This document shows, piece after piece, positions 7,704 through 16,623 of a DNA stretch of 64,000 nt (its first letter is position 1; each line of letters opens with the position of its first letter). A program made the translations under genes and the position numbers. This stretch comes from Thiodiazotropha sp050291245 (lineage in GTDB: Bacteria; Pseudomonadota; Gammaproteobacteria; Chromatiales; Chromatiaceae), in NCBI GenBank assembly GCA_050291245.1, contig JBNKJP010000012.1:124001-188000 (forward strand). The letters run 5' to 3'. The notes under the pieces are model-generated. The model made no database searches. It was not told where the DNA came from and saw nothing but the letters and a program-made list of their open reading frames with translations.

Positions 7704-8299
7704 TAAAGGTCCGGCTCCTGTCTCTCCAGACTTCCACTGACCTTGCGGTTACCCAACAGACTGGGCCAGGCCGCCCGGATATACAGCACCATCGACCAGA
7801 GGGTTAGGGTTGCCGCCACATAGAGCAGCACAAAACCTACCGTATAGATGGGTATGCCCCAGAGGGGTTGCGCGTAGATGAGCAGTAAGATCGCCACCAT
7901 CTGTACGGCGGTCTTGAACTTACCAATCATTGAAACCGCGACCATGGCGCGAGCACCGATTTCCGCCATCCACTCGCGCAAGGCTGAGATGGTGATTTCC
8001 CGTCCAATGATCACAGCGGCGGGAATCGCAAGCGCGGGTGTGGGTTCTGACTGAACCAGTAACAGCAGCGAAACCGCGACCATGAGCTTGTCGGCGACCG
8101 GATCGAGAAATGCGCCAAGGGGTGAAACCTGCCCCCATTTTCTGGCCAGATAGCCATCCAGCCAGTCCGTCACCGCGGCTACTGAAAAAACCAGCGCACA
8201 ACTGAACCTTGCCCATTCGATCGGGAGGTAGAACAGCAACACAAACACTGGCACCAGCACAATTCGCAGCAGTGTCAGTATGTTGGGAATGTTCCACAT
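7703..8299 (-). CDS. pgsA: CDP-diacylglycerol--glycerol-3-phosphate 3-phosphatidyltransferase
   Basis: Integral membrane enzyme that makes phosphatidylglycerophosphate, the committed step to phosphatidylglycerol and cardiolipin. The CDP-alcohol phosphotransferase motif is complete: Asp45, Asp48-Gly49, Ala52-Arg53, Gly62, Asp66 and Asp70 (seen as DWLDGYLARK and GAFLDPVADK). Several hydrophobic helices follow. Length 198 is usual (about 180-200). It lies downstream of uvrC on the same strand, the classical uvrY-uvrC-pgsA order, separated by 164 bases. Confidence 0.95.
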   Translation of the reverse strand: MWNIPNILTLLRIVLVPVFVLLFYLPIEWARFSCALVFSVAAVTDWLDGYLARKWGQVSPLGAFLDPVADKLMVAVSLLLLVQSEPTPALAIPAAVIIGREITISALREWMAEIGARAMVAVSMIGKFKTAVQMVAILLLIYAQPLWGIPIYTVGFVLLYVAATLTLWSMVLYIRAAWPSLLGNRKVSGSLERQEPDL

Positions 8300-8463
8300 A
8301 GTTACCTCTCAGAATGGCGCTTGTGCAGTGTTTTATACTTATGCGCGATTATAGCGTGACACCCAGCCTTTGAACCCACCCCGCAGGGCGCGGCTTGCCT
8401 CGAAAAGCGCGCATTGGCATGAACCACTACACGAGAGGAAATCCATTTCGCTCCGACAGGGTT

Positions 8464-10275
8464 TCAGTCGTGGAAGGCCCGGTAGATCTGTTCCGCCAAA
8501 GAGAAGCTGACACCTTCCACCCGGGCGATATCCTCAACACCTGCCCGGGAAAGCTCCTGCAGCCCCCCGAACTGTTTCATCAACCTTTGGCGTCGCTTGG
8601 GTCCGATACCCGGTATCTCCTCGAGCACTGAGGTTTGTCGGGTTTTCGCACGCCGCTGTCGATGCGCCGTAATGGCAAAACGATGGGCCTCGTCGCGTAT
8701 CTGTTGGATGAGGTGTAGTGCCGGTGAATCAGGGGGCAGTATAATCGGTGCCTTTCGCCCCAACAAGAAAAGCCGCTCCATCCCGGCTTTTCTGTCTACT
8801 CCCTTGGCGACACCCACCAGAGTCAGACCGGAAACACCCAGTTCCTGTAATCGTTCGTTCACTGCGGCCAACTGACCTTTGCCACCATCGATGAACAGTA
8901 GATCCGGCAAAGGAACTTCTCCCTTTTTGATCCGTTGATAACGACGTTCGAGGACCTGACCCATTGCAGCATAGTCATCACCGGGTGTCACACCTTCGAT
9001 GTTGTAGCGGCGATAATCCGACTTGAGAGGACCGTCCTGGTTGAAGACCACGCAGGAACCCACGGTGGATTCACCCCGGGTGTGGCTGATATCAAAGCAC
9101 TCCATCCGTTCTGGCACCGCTTCCAGATCCAGAACCTGCTGCAGCGTCTGCAGCCTCTGTTCCATGTCGGCGTTGGCATGGATGCGTGCCTGAAGTGAAA
9201 GGTTGGCATTGTTCATTGCCATTGTCAGCCAACGCGCCCGCTCTCCCCTGACCCGATGGGTCAGTCTTACCTGCCGCTGAGCCTGACGACTCAAAACCTC
9301 TTCGAGCAGGGCACGGTCATCAAGTTCCAGATTGAGGATCAATTCGTTGGGAACCGGTTTGTCCAGATAGTATTGGGAGACAAATGCGCAGAGCACCGCT
9401 TGGTCATCGGAACCGCTCGGCACGCAAGGATAGAATGACTTGTTTCCCAGGTTTCTTCCGGATCGGATGAAAAAGACCTGGATACAGGCCGTGTTACCCC
9501 GCTTGGCCAGAGCCACAATATCCAAATCGCCTGCTTCGCCACTAACGTACTGTCTTTCCTGAGTGCGTCTGAGGCTCTTGATCTGATCCCGATAACGGGC
9601 AGCATCCTCATAGGCAAGGTTCCTTGCCGCCTCCTCCATGTGCCGCACCAGCTCATCGACGACCTGGTTGGTTTTGCCTTCCAGAAAGAGAATGGCATGC
9701 TGCACGTCCTCCCCATACTCCGCAGGGGTCACCAGCCCAACGCAGGGTGCCGTACAGCGCTTGATCTGATATTGCAGACAGGGCCTGGAGCGATTCCGGT
9801 AGAAGCTGTCTTCGCACTGGCGTACCGGAAAAAGCTTTTGCAGCAGTTGCAGGGTCTCACGGGTTGAACTAGCACTCGGGTAGGGACCGAAATAGCGGCC
9901 TTTACCGGTTCGTGCACCGCGCTTGAAAGAGAGCGCGGGATAGCCCTGATCCATCGAGAGATAGATATAGGGGTAGCTCTTATCGTCCCTGAGCAGGATG
10001 TTGTACCGAGGCTTTAGGGACTTGATCAGGTTATTCTCGAGAATCAACGCCTCGGCTTCGGTGTGGGTTACCACGATCTCGATGTCGACGATCTGTGAAA
10101 CCATGACCTGGATACGTCGATTGAGGCTTCGGGTAAAGTAACTCGAGACCCTTTTCTTGAGATTTTTCGCTTTGCCAACGTACAGCACCTTGCCACCGTC
10201 ACCCAGCATACGATAGACACCGGGGCGATGGGTCAGTGTTTTCAGGAACTGCACATGATCGAATTCCAGGCTCAT
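8464..10275 (-). CDS. uvrC: Excinuclease ABC subunit C (UvrC)
   Basis: Dual-incision nuclease of nucleotide excision repair. The N-terminal GIY-YIG domain is visible (GVYRM, VLYVGKAKNLKKRV). It is followed by a Cys-containing linker, a UVR helix pair (about residues 200-235), the C-terminal RNase H-like nuclease (ECFDISHTRGE, LLFIDGGKGQL), and tandem helix-hairpin-helix motifs (LEEIPGIGPKRRQRLM, GVEDIARVEGVS). About 603 residues from the ATG at 10275; a GTG at 10290 would add five. It is the third gene of the uvrY-UDG-uvrC-pgsA run. Confidence 0.96.
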   Translation of the reverse strand: MSLEFDHVQFLKTLTHRPGVYRMLGDGGKVLYVGKAKNLKKRVSSYFTRSLNRRIQVMVSQIVDIEIVVTHTEAEALILENNLIKSLKPRYNILLRDDKSYPYIYLSMDQGYPALSFKRGARTGKGRYFGPYPSASSTRETLQLLQKLFPVRQCEDSFYRNRSRPCLQYQIKRCTAPCVGLVTPAEYGEDVQHAILFLEGKTNQVVDELVRHMEEAARNLAYEDAARYRDQIKSLRRTQERQYVSGEAGDLDIVALAKRGNTACIQVFFIRSGRNLGNKSFYPCVPSGSDDQAVLCAFVSQYYLDKPVPNELILNLELDDRALLEEVLSRQAQRQVRLTHRVRGERARWLTMAMNNANLSLQARIHANADMEQRLQTLQQVLDLEAVPERMECFDISHTRGESTVGSCVVFNQDGPLKSDYRRYNIEGVTPGDDYAAMGQVLERRYQRIKKGEVPLPDLLFIDGGKGQLAAVNERLQELGVSGLTLVGVAKGVDRKAGMERLFLLGRKAPIILPPDSPALHLIQQIRDEAHRFAITAHRQRRAKTRQTSVLEEIPGIGPKRRQRLMKQFGGLQELSRAGVEDIARVEGVSFSLAEQIYRAFHD

Positions 10276-10348
10276 GGCACCGTTTATCACAGATCCCGGT
10301 TACTCAGGTCAATTGGCGCATCACTCTTCATCCCGGCATGATAGCGCG

Positions 10349-10975
10349 TTAGTCCAGTAGTTTGCGCGCGCGCCGGAATACCTGGCGAAACATCCGGGTT
10401 GTCAGTCGACCGGTTTGGGTGTTGTAGCGACTGCAGTGATAGGAGTCGATCAAGGTGAGACCGCCCTCAATTCGGTGTTCACCCACGTGGGAGAATGGGA
10501 AGTCCTTTTGACGCTGACCCAGGGCCTTGATGACGGCCTGATGGGCGATTGACCCCAGCGCCACCACGACACAATTCTCCGGCATCTGATTCAATTCCCA
10601 CTGCAGGAAACCGTTGCACTGGTTGATTTCCTGGCCGATGGGTTTGTTTTGAGGCGGCAGACACTTGACCGCGTTGGTTATCCGGCAGTTCAGAAGTTTC
10701 AGCCCGTCGTCCCGGGTCTGAGACTCGGGCTGGTTTGAAAACCCAAAGTCATACAGGGTCTGATACAGAAGAATCCCCGCATGATCCCCGGTGAATGGCC
10801 GACCGGTCGCATTCGCCCCATGCATGCCTGGAGCGAGCCCAACCACTAACAGGCGGGCGGCTTCATCACCGAAGGGGGCCACCGGAGCGGCATGGTAGGC
10901 AGGGTACTCTTTGTGAACCTGACGGAGAAACTCAGCAAGCCGCGGGCAGCGGCGACAGGCAGGATCGAAGCCCAT
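10349..10975 (-). CDS. Family 5 (UDGb-type) iron-sulfur uracil-DNA glycosylase
   Basis: Base-excision enzyme removing uracil, and in characterised family members also hypoxanthine or xanthine, from DNA. Motif A reads GLAPGMHGANATGRPFTGD, characteristic of family 5 rather than family 4. Probable [4Fe-4S] ligands are Cys7 and Cys10 (CRRC) plus Cys104 and Cys119 (AVKCLPPQNK, EINQC). The DSYHCSRYN segment stands where motif B (H-P/H-C) is expected. Length 208. Its ATG overlaps the uvrY stop by one base (TGATG), so the two are translationally coupled, placing base-excision repair inside the uvr operon. Confidence 0.88.
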   Translation of the reverse strand: MGFDPACRRCPRLAEFLRQVHKEYPAYHAAPVAPFGDEAARLLVVGLAPGMHGANATGRPFTGDHAGILLYQTLYDFGFSNQPESQTRDDGLKLLNCRITNAVKCLPPQNKPIGQEINQCNGFLQWELNQMPENCVVVALGSIAHQAVIKALGQRQKDFPFSHVGEHRIEGGLTLIDSYHCSRYNTQTGRLTTRMFRQVFRRARKLLD

Positions 10976-11622
10976 CAGTTCTTGTCGCTGTCTTTGAGGA
11001 TCCCGTGTCGATAAGCGAGACGGGTGAGTTCAACATCGTTTTTTATATCGAGTTTTTCGTATATGCGCTGCCGATAGGTGCTGACGGTTTTCGGACTTAA
11101 TGAGAGGATATCCGAGATTTCCTGGTTTTTCTGGCCTTCAAGTATCTGCAGCAAGACCTGGGTTTCCCGGGATGACAGCCCCTTGAAGGGGTTGTCGGCG
11201 TTACCCTGCCATTCTGTCAGGGTGTGTTTCCGGGCGACATCGGAAGCGATATAGTACTGGCCATTGTTCACAGCACGAATCGCCCGCAACATTTCGTCGG
11301 CGGGACAGCCTTTGGTGAGGAAACCCATGGCTCCCACTTCGTGCAGACGTGACGGAAAGGGGTCGTCATCAAGCACCGTCAGGGCAATCACCTTCAGATC
11401 CGGCTTGATTCGTAATACCCGACGAGTGGCTTCAATACCTCCCATACCTGGCATATTGACATCCATCAAAACAACATCGGGAGAGGTTTTCTTAACAAGA
11501 TCAATAGCTTCCTCACCAGTCGAAGCCTCGCCCGCCACCTCTATATCCGTTGAATTATCGAGTATCCCCTTGACTCCGGTTCTGATCAATTCGTGATCAT
11601 CAACCAGTAGAACTTTTATCAT
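10975..11622 (-). CDS. uvrY: LuxR-type response regulator UvrY/GacA
   Basis: Response regulator of the BarA/UvrY (GacS/GacA) system that drives csr small RNAs. The receiver domain has the acidic pair Asp8/Asp9, phosphoacceptor Asp54 (LMDVNMPGMGG) and Lys104 (FLTKG). The C-terminal LuxR helix-turn-helix runs about 146-205 (LSSRETQVLLQILEG, SLSPKTVSTYRQRIYEKL). Length 215 is typical. The position immediately before uvrC and pgsA is the conserved gammaproteobacterial location. The cognate BarA-type kinase is not nearby, which is usual. Confidence 0.94.
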   Translation of the reverse strand: MIKVLLVDDHELIRTGVKGILDNSTDIEVAGEASTGEEAIDLVKKTSPDVVLMDVNMPGMGGIEATRRVLRIKPDLKVIALTVLDDDPFPSRLHEVGAMGFLTKGCPADEMLRAIRAVNNGQYYIASDVARKHTLTEWQGNADNPFKGLSSRETQVLLQILEGQKNQEISDILSLSPKTVSTYRQRIYEKLDIKNDVELTRLAYRHGILKDSDKN

Positions 11623-11798
11623 CTTTGCATCTCTTCAGGTCCCTCTTCTCCTCTACCCCAGGAAAACATGGCCTCACTGCGATTCTTGATACCACCATCA
11701 AACAGTTCCAAGCAGGCTAATTTACCCCAAACAACTAGCCTCGGCGAGTCTTTTAATTACCTAAAACTCTGGCAACTCCGGCATTCACGGCCACTTAA

Positions 11799-12293
11799 TC
11801 ATGGCGCCTCACTGAGCGCCGCACAATCATCGGGAATTCGCTTGTCGAGGGTAAATCTATGCCCCGATTTGAGGCAATATTGCAGCCATTTGGAAAGAAA
11901 CAGATTGATTTTCCAACGCTGAACCCGGGTGGGATTAGGGCCCCACTTCTGCAGGGGCAGAGCGGATTGGCGTAAATCGATCACATCAATCTGACGTGAA
12001 TCATGATACACCCTGAGCATGGCGTCCGGATCCGGGTAATCACCCACACTGTGGCTGAAATAGTAGGTGATATGGATCAGGGTGGTGTATGGGGTCTGTT
12101 CGAGAATGTCGAGGTGCAGGTCCATACCCTCTTCGAGACAGGAGCGAGCACGCCCGGACATCAGGTTCAGATCCGGCGCCATACGCAACAGCAATCGATA
12201 ATTCTCTTCGCTCAAATCCAGAACCATGCCCATCGTCGGTTGTGCCGAAAACAACCGCTTGAAGCTCCACGGATAGTCAAGAATTCTCATCAT
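11799..12293 (-). CDS. DUF1249 (YqiB-like) protein
   Basis: About 163 residues. It resembles the E. coli YqiB family: the block YTTLIHITYYF, MLRVYHDSRQIDVID, and the C-terminal KINLFLSKWLQYCLKSGHRF match its conserved positions. The family's molecular function is unknown; it is usually linked with nudF/cpdA regions. Here it stands alone between uvrY and a thioredoxin gene, on the same strand as both, with long gaps either side. Confidence 0.85.
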   Translation of the reverse strand: MMRILDYPWSFKRLFSAQPTMGMVLDLSEENYRLLLRMAPDLNLMSGRARSCLEEGMDLHLDILEQTPYTTLIHITYYFSHSVGDYPDPDAMLRVYHDSRQIDVIDLRQSALPLQKWGPNPTRVQRWKINLFLSKWLQYCLKSGHRFTLDKRIPDDCAALSEAP

Positions 12294-12509
12294 CGGATCG
12301 AAGAGGTTTCAATAAACAGACAATACTGTGTCTCGTTATGCGGGTGATACAGCCAAACCAGGCTCGATGGGTAAATAGAGATTTTCGCCAATCGGTCGAT
12401 TCAAAAACCATTACACGGCAGGTCGTGGTTAGGCACTGTGAACCACGCACCGATCAGCGCCTGTCCCTCGGAAGGGTAATTGTCTGCTTTGGCGGCCGTT
12501 CAGGCCGAT

Positions 12510-12878
12510 TCAGCCTTTTTGCTGCTCGGCTTCGATCTGGGCTCTGACCTCATCCATATCCAGCTCCCCCGCTTTGCTCAACAATTCGCGGAATGCCGAC
12601 TCAGGCAGCGCGCCGGGCTGAGAGAAAATGATGATGCTGTCCCGGAAAATCATCAGTGTCGGTATGGAACGAACCTGAAAATGCATGGCCAGTTCCTGCT
12701 CTTCCTCGGTATTGACCTTGCCGAAAACGATATCGGGATGGTCCTCTGAAACGGCCTCATAGGTCGGAGCGAAAGAACGGCAGGGACCACACCAGGGCGC
12801 CCAGAAGTCGATGATTACAAAACCGTTTCCGGTGATAGTGGATTCAAAGTTCTCTTTGGTAAGTTCGATTACAGCCAC
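12510..12878 (-). CDS. Thioredoxin
   Basis: 122-residue thioredoxin starting at a GTG (12878), which gives the family's usual N-terminus AVIELTKENFES. A GGGG lies a few bases upstream. The active site WCGPC has Cys30 and Cys33, and the cis-proline segment SIPTLMIF is present. It reduces disulfides in cytosolic proteins. A charged C-terminal helix (about 15 residues, KAGELDMDEVRAQIEAEQ) extends past the standard fold. The extra upstream codons of the open frame look non-native. It may be a secondary thioredoxin rather than the main trxA. Confidence 0.9.
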   Translation of the reverse strand: MAVIELTKENFESTITGNGFVIIDFWAPWCGPCRSFAPTYEAVSEDHPDIVFGKVNTEEEQELAMHFQVRSIPTLMIFRDSIIIFSQPGALPESAFRELLSKAGELDMDEVRAQIEAEQQKG

Positions 12879-13118
12879 GTAGCAGCCCCTTGAGGATTGT
12901 GAAAATTGCATGCATCTTAGCAGAAGCGGTCCCGGTTTGCCTGCCCGATTGGTCGAGCCCTGATGACAGAAAACAGCGGAACGAGAAGCATCGCGGCGAA
13001 TCATCCAGCTTTCGACTGTGATTCAGAAACGACTCCGAACGGATTGAGCAGAAGTGCGCTTCCACCGGGACCGGATGGGGCCGCCCAGTCTTTATCCGAG
13101 CGAGGTATCCCTATGTCT

Positions 13119-13147
13119 AACCCGGCGACACACCGAGTCGCCGGGTT
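13119..13147. terminator. Strong hairpin downstream of adk
   Basis: Perfect 11-bp stem AACCCGGCGAC / GTCGCCGGGTT with a 7-base loop, about 40 bases past the adk stop on the minus strand. The flank is not T-rich. It probably ends or stabilises the adk transcript. The rest of the 12879-13187 gap shows nothing else I recognise. Confidence 0.5.
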
Positions 13148-13187
13148 AATTAATCCAGTAGAACTACGGGAATAGTCCCCGCCTGAC

Positions 13188-13832
13188 TCAGTCGAGTGAT
13201 GAGAAAATCTGATCTCGAATATTGTCCACGCCACCGACACCGTTGATCTTAATGTACTTGCAGGCGCCGGCTTCAGCCTCTTTTGAGTAAAAAGCGATGA
13301 GTGGCTCAGTCTGGTCGTGGTATACCTTCAAACGGGCCTTGACGGTCTCTTCCTTGTCATCATCCCGCTGAATCAGATCCTCACCGGTTTCATCATCCTT
13401 GCCTTCCGCCTTCGGCGGATTGAACACCACATGGTAGGTACGACCGGAAGGGAGATGTACCCGCCGACCTGACATGCGTTTGATGATCTCTTCATCCGGC
13501 ACGTCAATTTCAACTACTGCATCGATCGGCACTCCCGCTGCCTTCAAGGCATCCGCCTGAGGAATGGTGCGAGGAAAACCGTCGAAGAGATAGCCGTTCT
13601 GGCAATCGTCCTGGGTAATCCGCTCTTTGACCATTCCCATGATGATGTCATCGGATACCAGCCCCCCCTCATCCATGATTTTCTTTGCCGCCACACCAAG
13701 TTCAGTACCGGCTTTGACGTGAGCCCGCAGCATGTCACCGGTGGAAATCTGCGGAATCTGGTATTTTTCCTTGATGTAGTTGGCTTGAGTGCCCTTACCG
13801 GCGCCGGGTCCGCCCAGTAATATTACGCGCAT
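13188..13832 (-). CDS. adk: Adenylate kinase
   Basis: Interconverts ATP and AMP with two ADP; cytosolic. P-loop GGPGAGKGT (residues 7-15), AMP-site segment STGDMLRA, the DGFPRT motif, and a LID domain of the long type (GRRVHLPSGRTYHVVFNPP) with no zinc cysteines. Length 214 matches the E. coli enzyme. A good GAGGAGAG precedes the ATG. Transcribed alone. Confidence 0.97.
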   Translation of the reverse strand: MRVILLGGPGAGKGTQANYIKEKYQIPQISTGDMLRAHVKAGTELGVAAKKIMDEGGLVSDDIIMGMVKERITQDDCQNGYLFDGFPRTIPQADALKAAGVPIDAVVEIDVPDEEIIKRMSGRRVHLPSGRTYHVVFNPPKAEGKDDETGEDLIQRDDDKEETVKARLKVYHDQTEPLIAFYSKEAEAGACKYIKINGVGGVDNIRDQIFSSLD

Positions 13833-13983
13833 GTTTACTCTCCTCGCTTATTATTGATCGATATTGCAAACCCCTGCCTAGTGACTGTTACAGCTGGGTT
13901 ACGCTGGGATTCATCGAAGTTTGCCATGCTACTTTCGGTGAAACCAGTCGAGACTATCAATGGGAGGATACAGAAGGCTTATG

Positions 13984-14030
13984 GTCTGACCCTGTCCCGA
14001 AGGGACAGGAGGACCCTGATCGTGTCAGAC
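13984..14030. other. Nested hairpin structure
   Basis: An outer stem GTCTGAC (13984-13990) / GTCAGAC (14024-14030) encloses a perfect inner hairpin CCTGTCCC-GAA-GGGACAGG (13991-14009). It is the shape of a folded RNA element or terminator. On the minus strand it lies past htpG and just before adk. Confidence 0.45.
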
Positions 14031-14059
14031 ATTCTACCTTTCTTGGGGCTGAGCCGAAT

Positions 14060-14164
14060 GACACTCACCTTAGAAAAGTGAACCGCAAATAATCGCCAAT
14101 CACCGCAAATTTACGCAAATGGACCCAGAAAGATCAGTAAATTGAGCGTTGATTCGCAATAATT
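14060..14164. repeat. Dispersed A/T-rich inverted repeat, copy 1
   Basis: The left part (GTGAACCGCAAATAATCGCC, then CACCGCAAATTTACGC, then AAATGGAC) matches the element at about 48144-48269 nearly base for base in its left arm. The right part (GAGCGTTGATTCGCAATAAT) is a weaker complement of the left. No coding content. Confidence 0.6.
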
Positions 14165-14170
14165 CCAACT

Positions 14171-14276
14171 CGTTCCCACGCTCTGCGTGGGAATGCCTAC
14201 CAAGCCTGTTGTGACGATCAACTCTGGTGAGTAATCCCTACCCCGGTCTGCATTCCCACGCGGAGCGTGGGAACGA
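14171..14276. repeat. Paired REP-like hairpins in inverted orientation
   Basis: Two hairpins with an identical 9-bp stem TTCCCACGC / GCGTGGGAA, at 14173-14193 and 14253-14273, in opposite orientation (flanks CTCGTTCCCACG and CGTGGGAACGAG). This is the pairing typical of bacterial interspersed REP modules. Confidence 0.75.
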
Positions 14277-14309
14277 GAAAATACCGCCCGATCCCTCGCG
14301 TACCCCGTC

Positions 14310-14388
14310 ATTCCGGCGCATGCCGGAATCCAGGAATATCGCACCATCAGGTATTCTAGTGTCCCTAGATCCCGGCATACACCGGGAT
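14310..14388. repeat. Two further 20-bp REP-type palindromes
   Basis: ATTCCGGCGCATGCCGGAAT (14310-14329) is a perfect palindrome. ATCCCGGCATACACCGGGAT (14369-14388) is near-perfect and is followed by GACAG. A close relative of the second lies at 55523-55542, again followed by GACAG, so this is a dispersed family. Confidence 0.7.
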
Positions 14389-14438
14389 GACAGTAGTTTT
14401 GGCATAACTAGGCGTTATTCGGGGCCGCCCCCCGTTCG

Positions 14439-16343
14439 TCAGCTACCGGCCAGATTGAGCATCAGGGTGTTGAGACGCCTGACAAAGGCAGCGGGATCAT
14501 CCAACTGCCCGCCTTCGGCCAGTTGTGCCTGATCAAACAGCACTTTGGCCAGATCGCCAAACCGCTCTTCGTCTGACTCCTGCCCAAGCCGTTCGACCAG
14601 GGGATGAGTCGCGTTGACCTCCATGATTGGCTTGGTTTGGGGCGCATCCTGACCGACAGACTTCAACACGCGAGCCAGATTGGCACTCATGTCATACTCC
14701 TCCACCACCAGGCAAGCGGGGGAGTCGGTCAAACGATGGCTGACGCGAATCTCCTTGACCGAATCCTCGAGCACCGACTTCATGCGTCCCAACAGCTCCT
14801 TGTGCTGTTCCGCCTGTTTCTCCTGCTGTTCCTGCTCCTCTTTGTCTTCCAGATCACCCAGGTCGAGTTCGCCTTTGGCCACTGAATAGAGGGTCTTGCC
14901 TTCATATTCCGTGAGGCTGGTCACCAGCCACTCGTCCACCCGATCAGAGAGCAGCAGAACTTCGATACCCTTCTTCTTCAACAGTTCGAGATGTGGACTG
15001 AAGCGTGCCGCGGCCGGGGTATCCGCGGTAATGTAGTAGATCTTCTCCTGGCCTTCCGGCATACGCGAAATGTAATCCGCCAGAGATACCGTCTGTTCAT
15101 CGTTGTCCTGATGTGTGGAGGCAAACCGCAACAGACCCGCGATACGGTCCTTGTTGGCATAGTCTTCGGCCGGCCCCTCTTTGATAACCTTGCCGAAATT
15201 TTTCCAGAACTCCAGATACTTTTCCGCGTCGTCCGCAGCCAGTTTCTCCAGCGCGCTCAGGATGCGCTTGACGTTAGCCTGGCGGATGGTGTCGATCTTG
15301 CGGTTATGTTGGAGAATTTCCCGAGACACATTCAGCGGCAGATCATCGGAGTCGACGATACCTTTGACGAAGCGCAGATAGCGAGGCATGAGTTTCTCCG
15401 CTTCGTCCATGATGAAGACCCGGCGCACGAAGAGCTTCACGCCATGTTTTTGATCCCGATCCCAGAGATCGAAGGGGGCACGCTGAGGTATATACAGCAG
15501 CGCCGTGTATTCGTTGTTACCCTCCACCCGATTGTGCACGTGTAACAGCGGATCTTCGAAATCGTGCGACACATGCCGATAAAACTCGTTGTACTCCTCA
15601 TCGGTGATCTCCGTTCGGTTTCTCATCCACAGCGCCGTACCGGTATTGACCCGTTCGTATTCCGGGGTTTCCGGCTTTTCCTCTTCACCGTGGTGCTCCT
15701 TGAGCATCTCCACCGGCAGGGTGATGTGATCTGAAAACTTGGAGATGATGCTGCGCAGCCGAAATCCCTCGAGAAATTCTTTCTCGTCCTCGCGCAGATG
15801 CAATGTGATATTGGTACCACGTCCCGGCTTGTCGACGTTCTCAATGCTGTAGGAGCCCTGACCGGCCGATTCCCAGCGCACCCCGTGCTCATGCCCCAGT
15901 CCGGCACGACGGGTGGTGAGCGTTACCTTGTCCGCAACGATAAAGGCGGAATAGAAACCCACACCGAACTGGCCGATGAGTTCACTGTCCTTGGCTTGAT
16001 CGCCTGACATGGCCTCAAAAAATTTCCGGGTACCGGAACTCGCGATGGTACCGATGGTATCGGTGACTTCCTGACGACTCATGCCGATTCCATTATCCGA
16101 AATGGTCAAAGTCCCGGCTTCCGGGTCGATTGTGACCCGAACCCGTAACTCGGGATCCTCCTCATACAGCGCTTCGTCGGTCAATGCCTCGTACCTGAGC
16201 TTCTCCGCCGCATCCGAAGCATTGGATATCAATTCCCGGAGAAAGATCTCTTTGTTGCTGTAGAGGGAACGGATGACAAGGTTCAGTACCTGGCTGATTT
16301 CAGCCTGAAAATCCAGGGTTTCCTTTTGCGCTTCTACGGTCAT
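14439..16343 (-). CDS. htpG: Chaperone protein HtpG (Hsp90)
   Basis: Cytosolic ATP-dependent Hsp90 chaperone. The GHKL ATP site is visible: ELISNASDAAEKLR, SDNGIGMSRQEV, GTIASSGTRKF and GQFGVGFYSAF. The middle-domain motifs GIVDSDDLPLNVSRE and the C-terminal dimerisation region follow. Length 634 is near the usual 620-640. Transcribed alone; I could not convincingly assign a sigma-32 promoter in the upstream gap. Confidence 0.97.
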   Translation of the reverse strand: MTVEAQKETLDFQAEISQVLNLVIRSLYSNKEIFLRELISNASDAAEKLRYEALTDEALYEEDPELRVRVTIDPEAGTLTISDNGIGMSRQEVTDTIGTIASSGTRKFFEAMSGDQAKDSELIGQFGVGFYSAFIVADKVTLTTRRAGLGHEHGVRWESAGQGSYSIENVDKPGRGTNITLHLREDEKEFLEGFRLRSIISKFSDHITLPVEMLKEHHGEEEKPETPEYERVNTGTALWMRNRTEITDEEYNEFYRHVSHDFEDPLLHVHNRVEGNNEYTALLYIPQRAPFDLWDRDQKHGVKLFVRRVFIMDEAEKLMPRYLRFVKGIVDSDDLPLNVSREILQHNRKIDTIRQANVKRILSALEKLAADDAEKYLEFWKNFGKVIKEGPAEDYANKDRIAGLLRFASTHQDNDEQTVSLADYISRMPEGQEKIYYITADTPAAARFSPHLELLKKKGIEVLLLSDRVDEWLVTSLTEYEGKTLYSVAKGELDLGDLEDKEEQEQQEKQAEQHKELLGRMKSVLEDSVKEIRVSHRLTDSPACLVVEEYDMSANLARVLKSVGQDAPQTKPIMEVNATHPLVERLGQESDEERFGDLAKVLFDQAQLAEGGQLDDPAAFVRRLNTLMLNLAGS

Positions 16344-16485
16344 GGTTGAGGTAAGCCTCTCTTGTACTGGTGTGATTCATGAAAACCGCTGCCTGACAAC
16401 CAGGAATGATGCCAGTGCGGCTGAAAGAGTGGATGCCGAGGGGTGGTCTGCCCTGTTCAATCGGACGGGTACCCTGCCCTTTGAC

Positions 16486-16513
16486 CCCGGTGCACCTAAG
16501 GGGTGCACCCGGG
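16486..16513. terminator. GC-rich hairpin
   Basis: CCCGGTGCACC / GGTGCACCCGGG stem with one bulge and a short TAAGG loop. It lies downstream of the outer-membrane barrel gene (minus strand) and upstream of htpG. No U-tract. Confidence 0.4.
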
Positions 16514-16623
16514 TTGTTACTAGCATCTGTTTCAGGCTGGTAAGTTGGGGATTGATGAAAGAAATTTCAAGTCCGGTACCTGCCGAAACTGCAACCGATA
16601 CCGGACTAAAGGTCGAATCAGAA

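Larger units (their letters stand above)
13833..14438. other. 606-bp gene-free region with palindromic repeats
   Basis: Between the adk start and the htpG 3' end. It contains a nested stem structure (13984-14030), a copy of an A/T-rich inverted repeat (about 14060-14164), two inverted copies of a REP-like hairpin, and two further 20-bp palindromes, all listed separately. No open frame here looks coding. Confidence 0.7.

Noticed and set aside
12879..13004. Longer start for the thioredoxin
   Set aside because: The extra codons give an Arg/Ser-rich, non-family N-terminus; the GTG at 12878 restores the normal start and has a GGGG upstream.
16344..16440. Heat-shock (sigma-32) promoter for htpG
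   Set aside because: I could not find CTTGAAA and CCCCAT-like boxes with proper spacing; not claimed.
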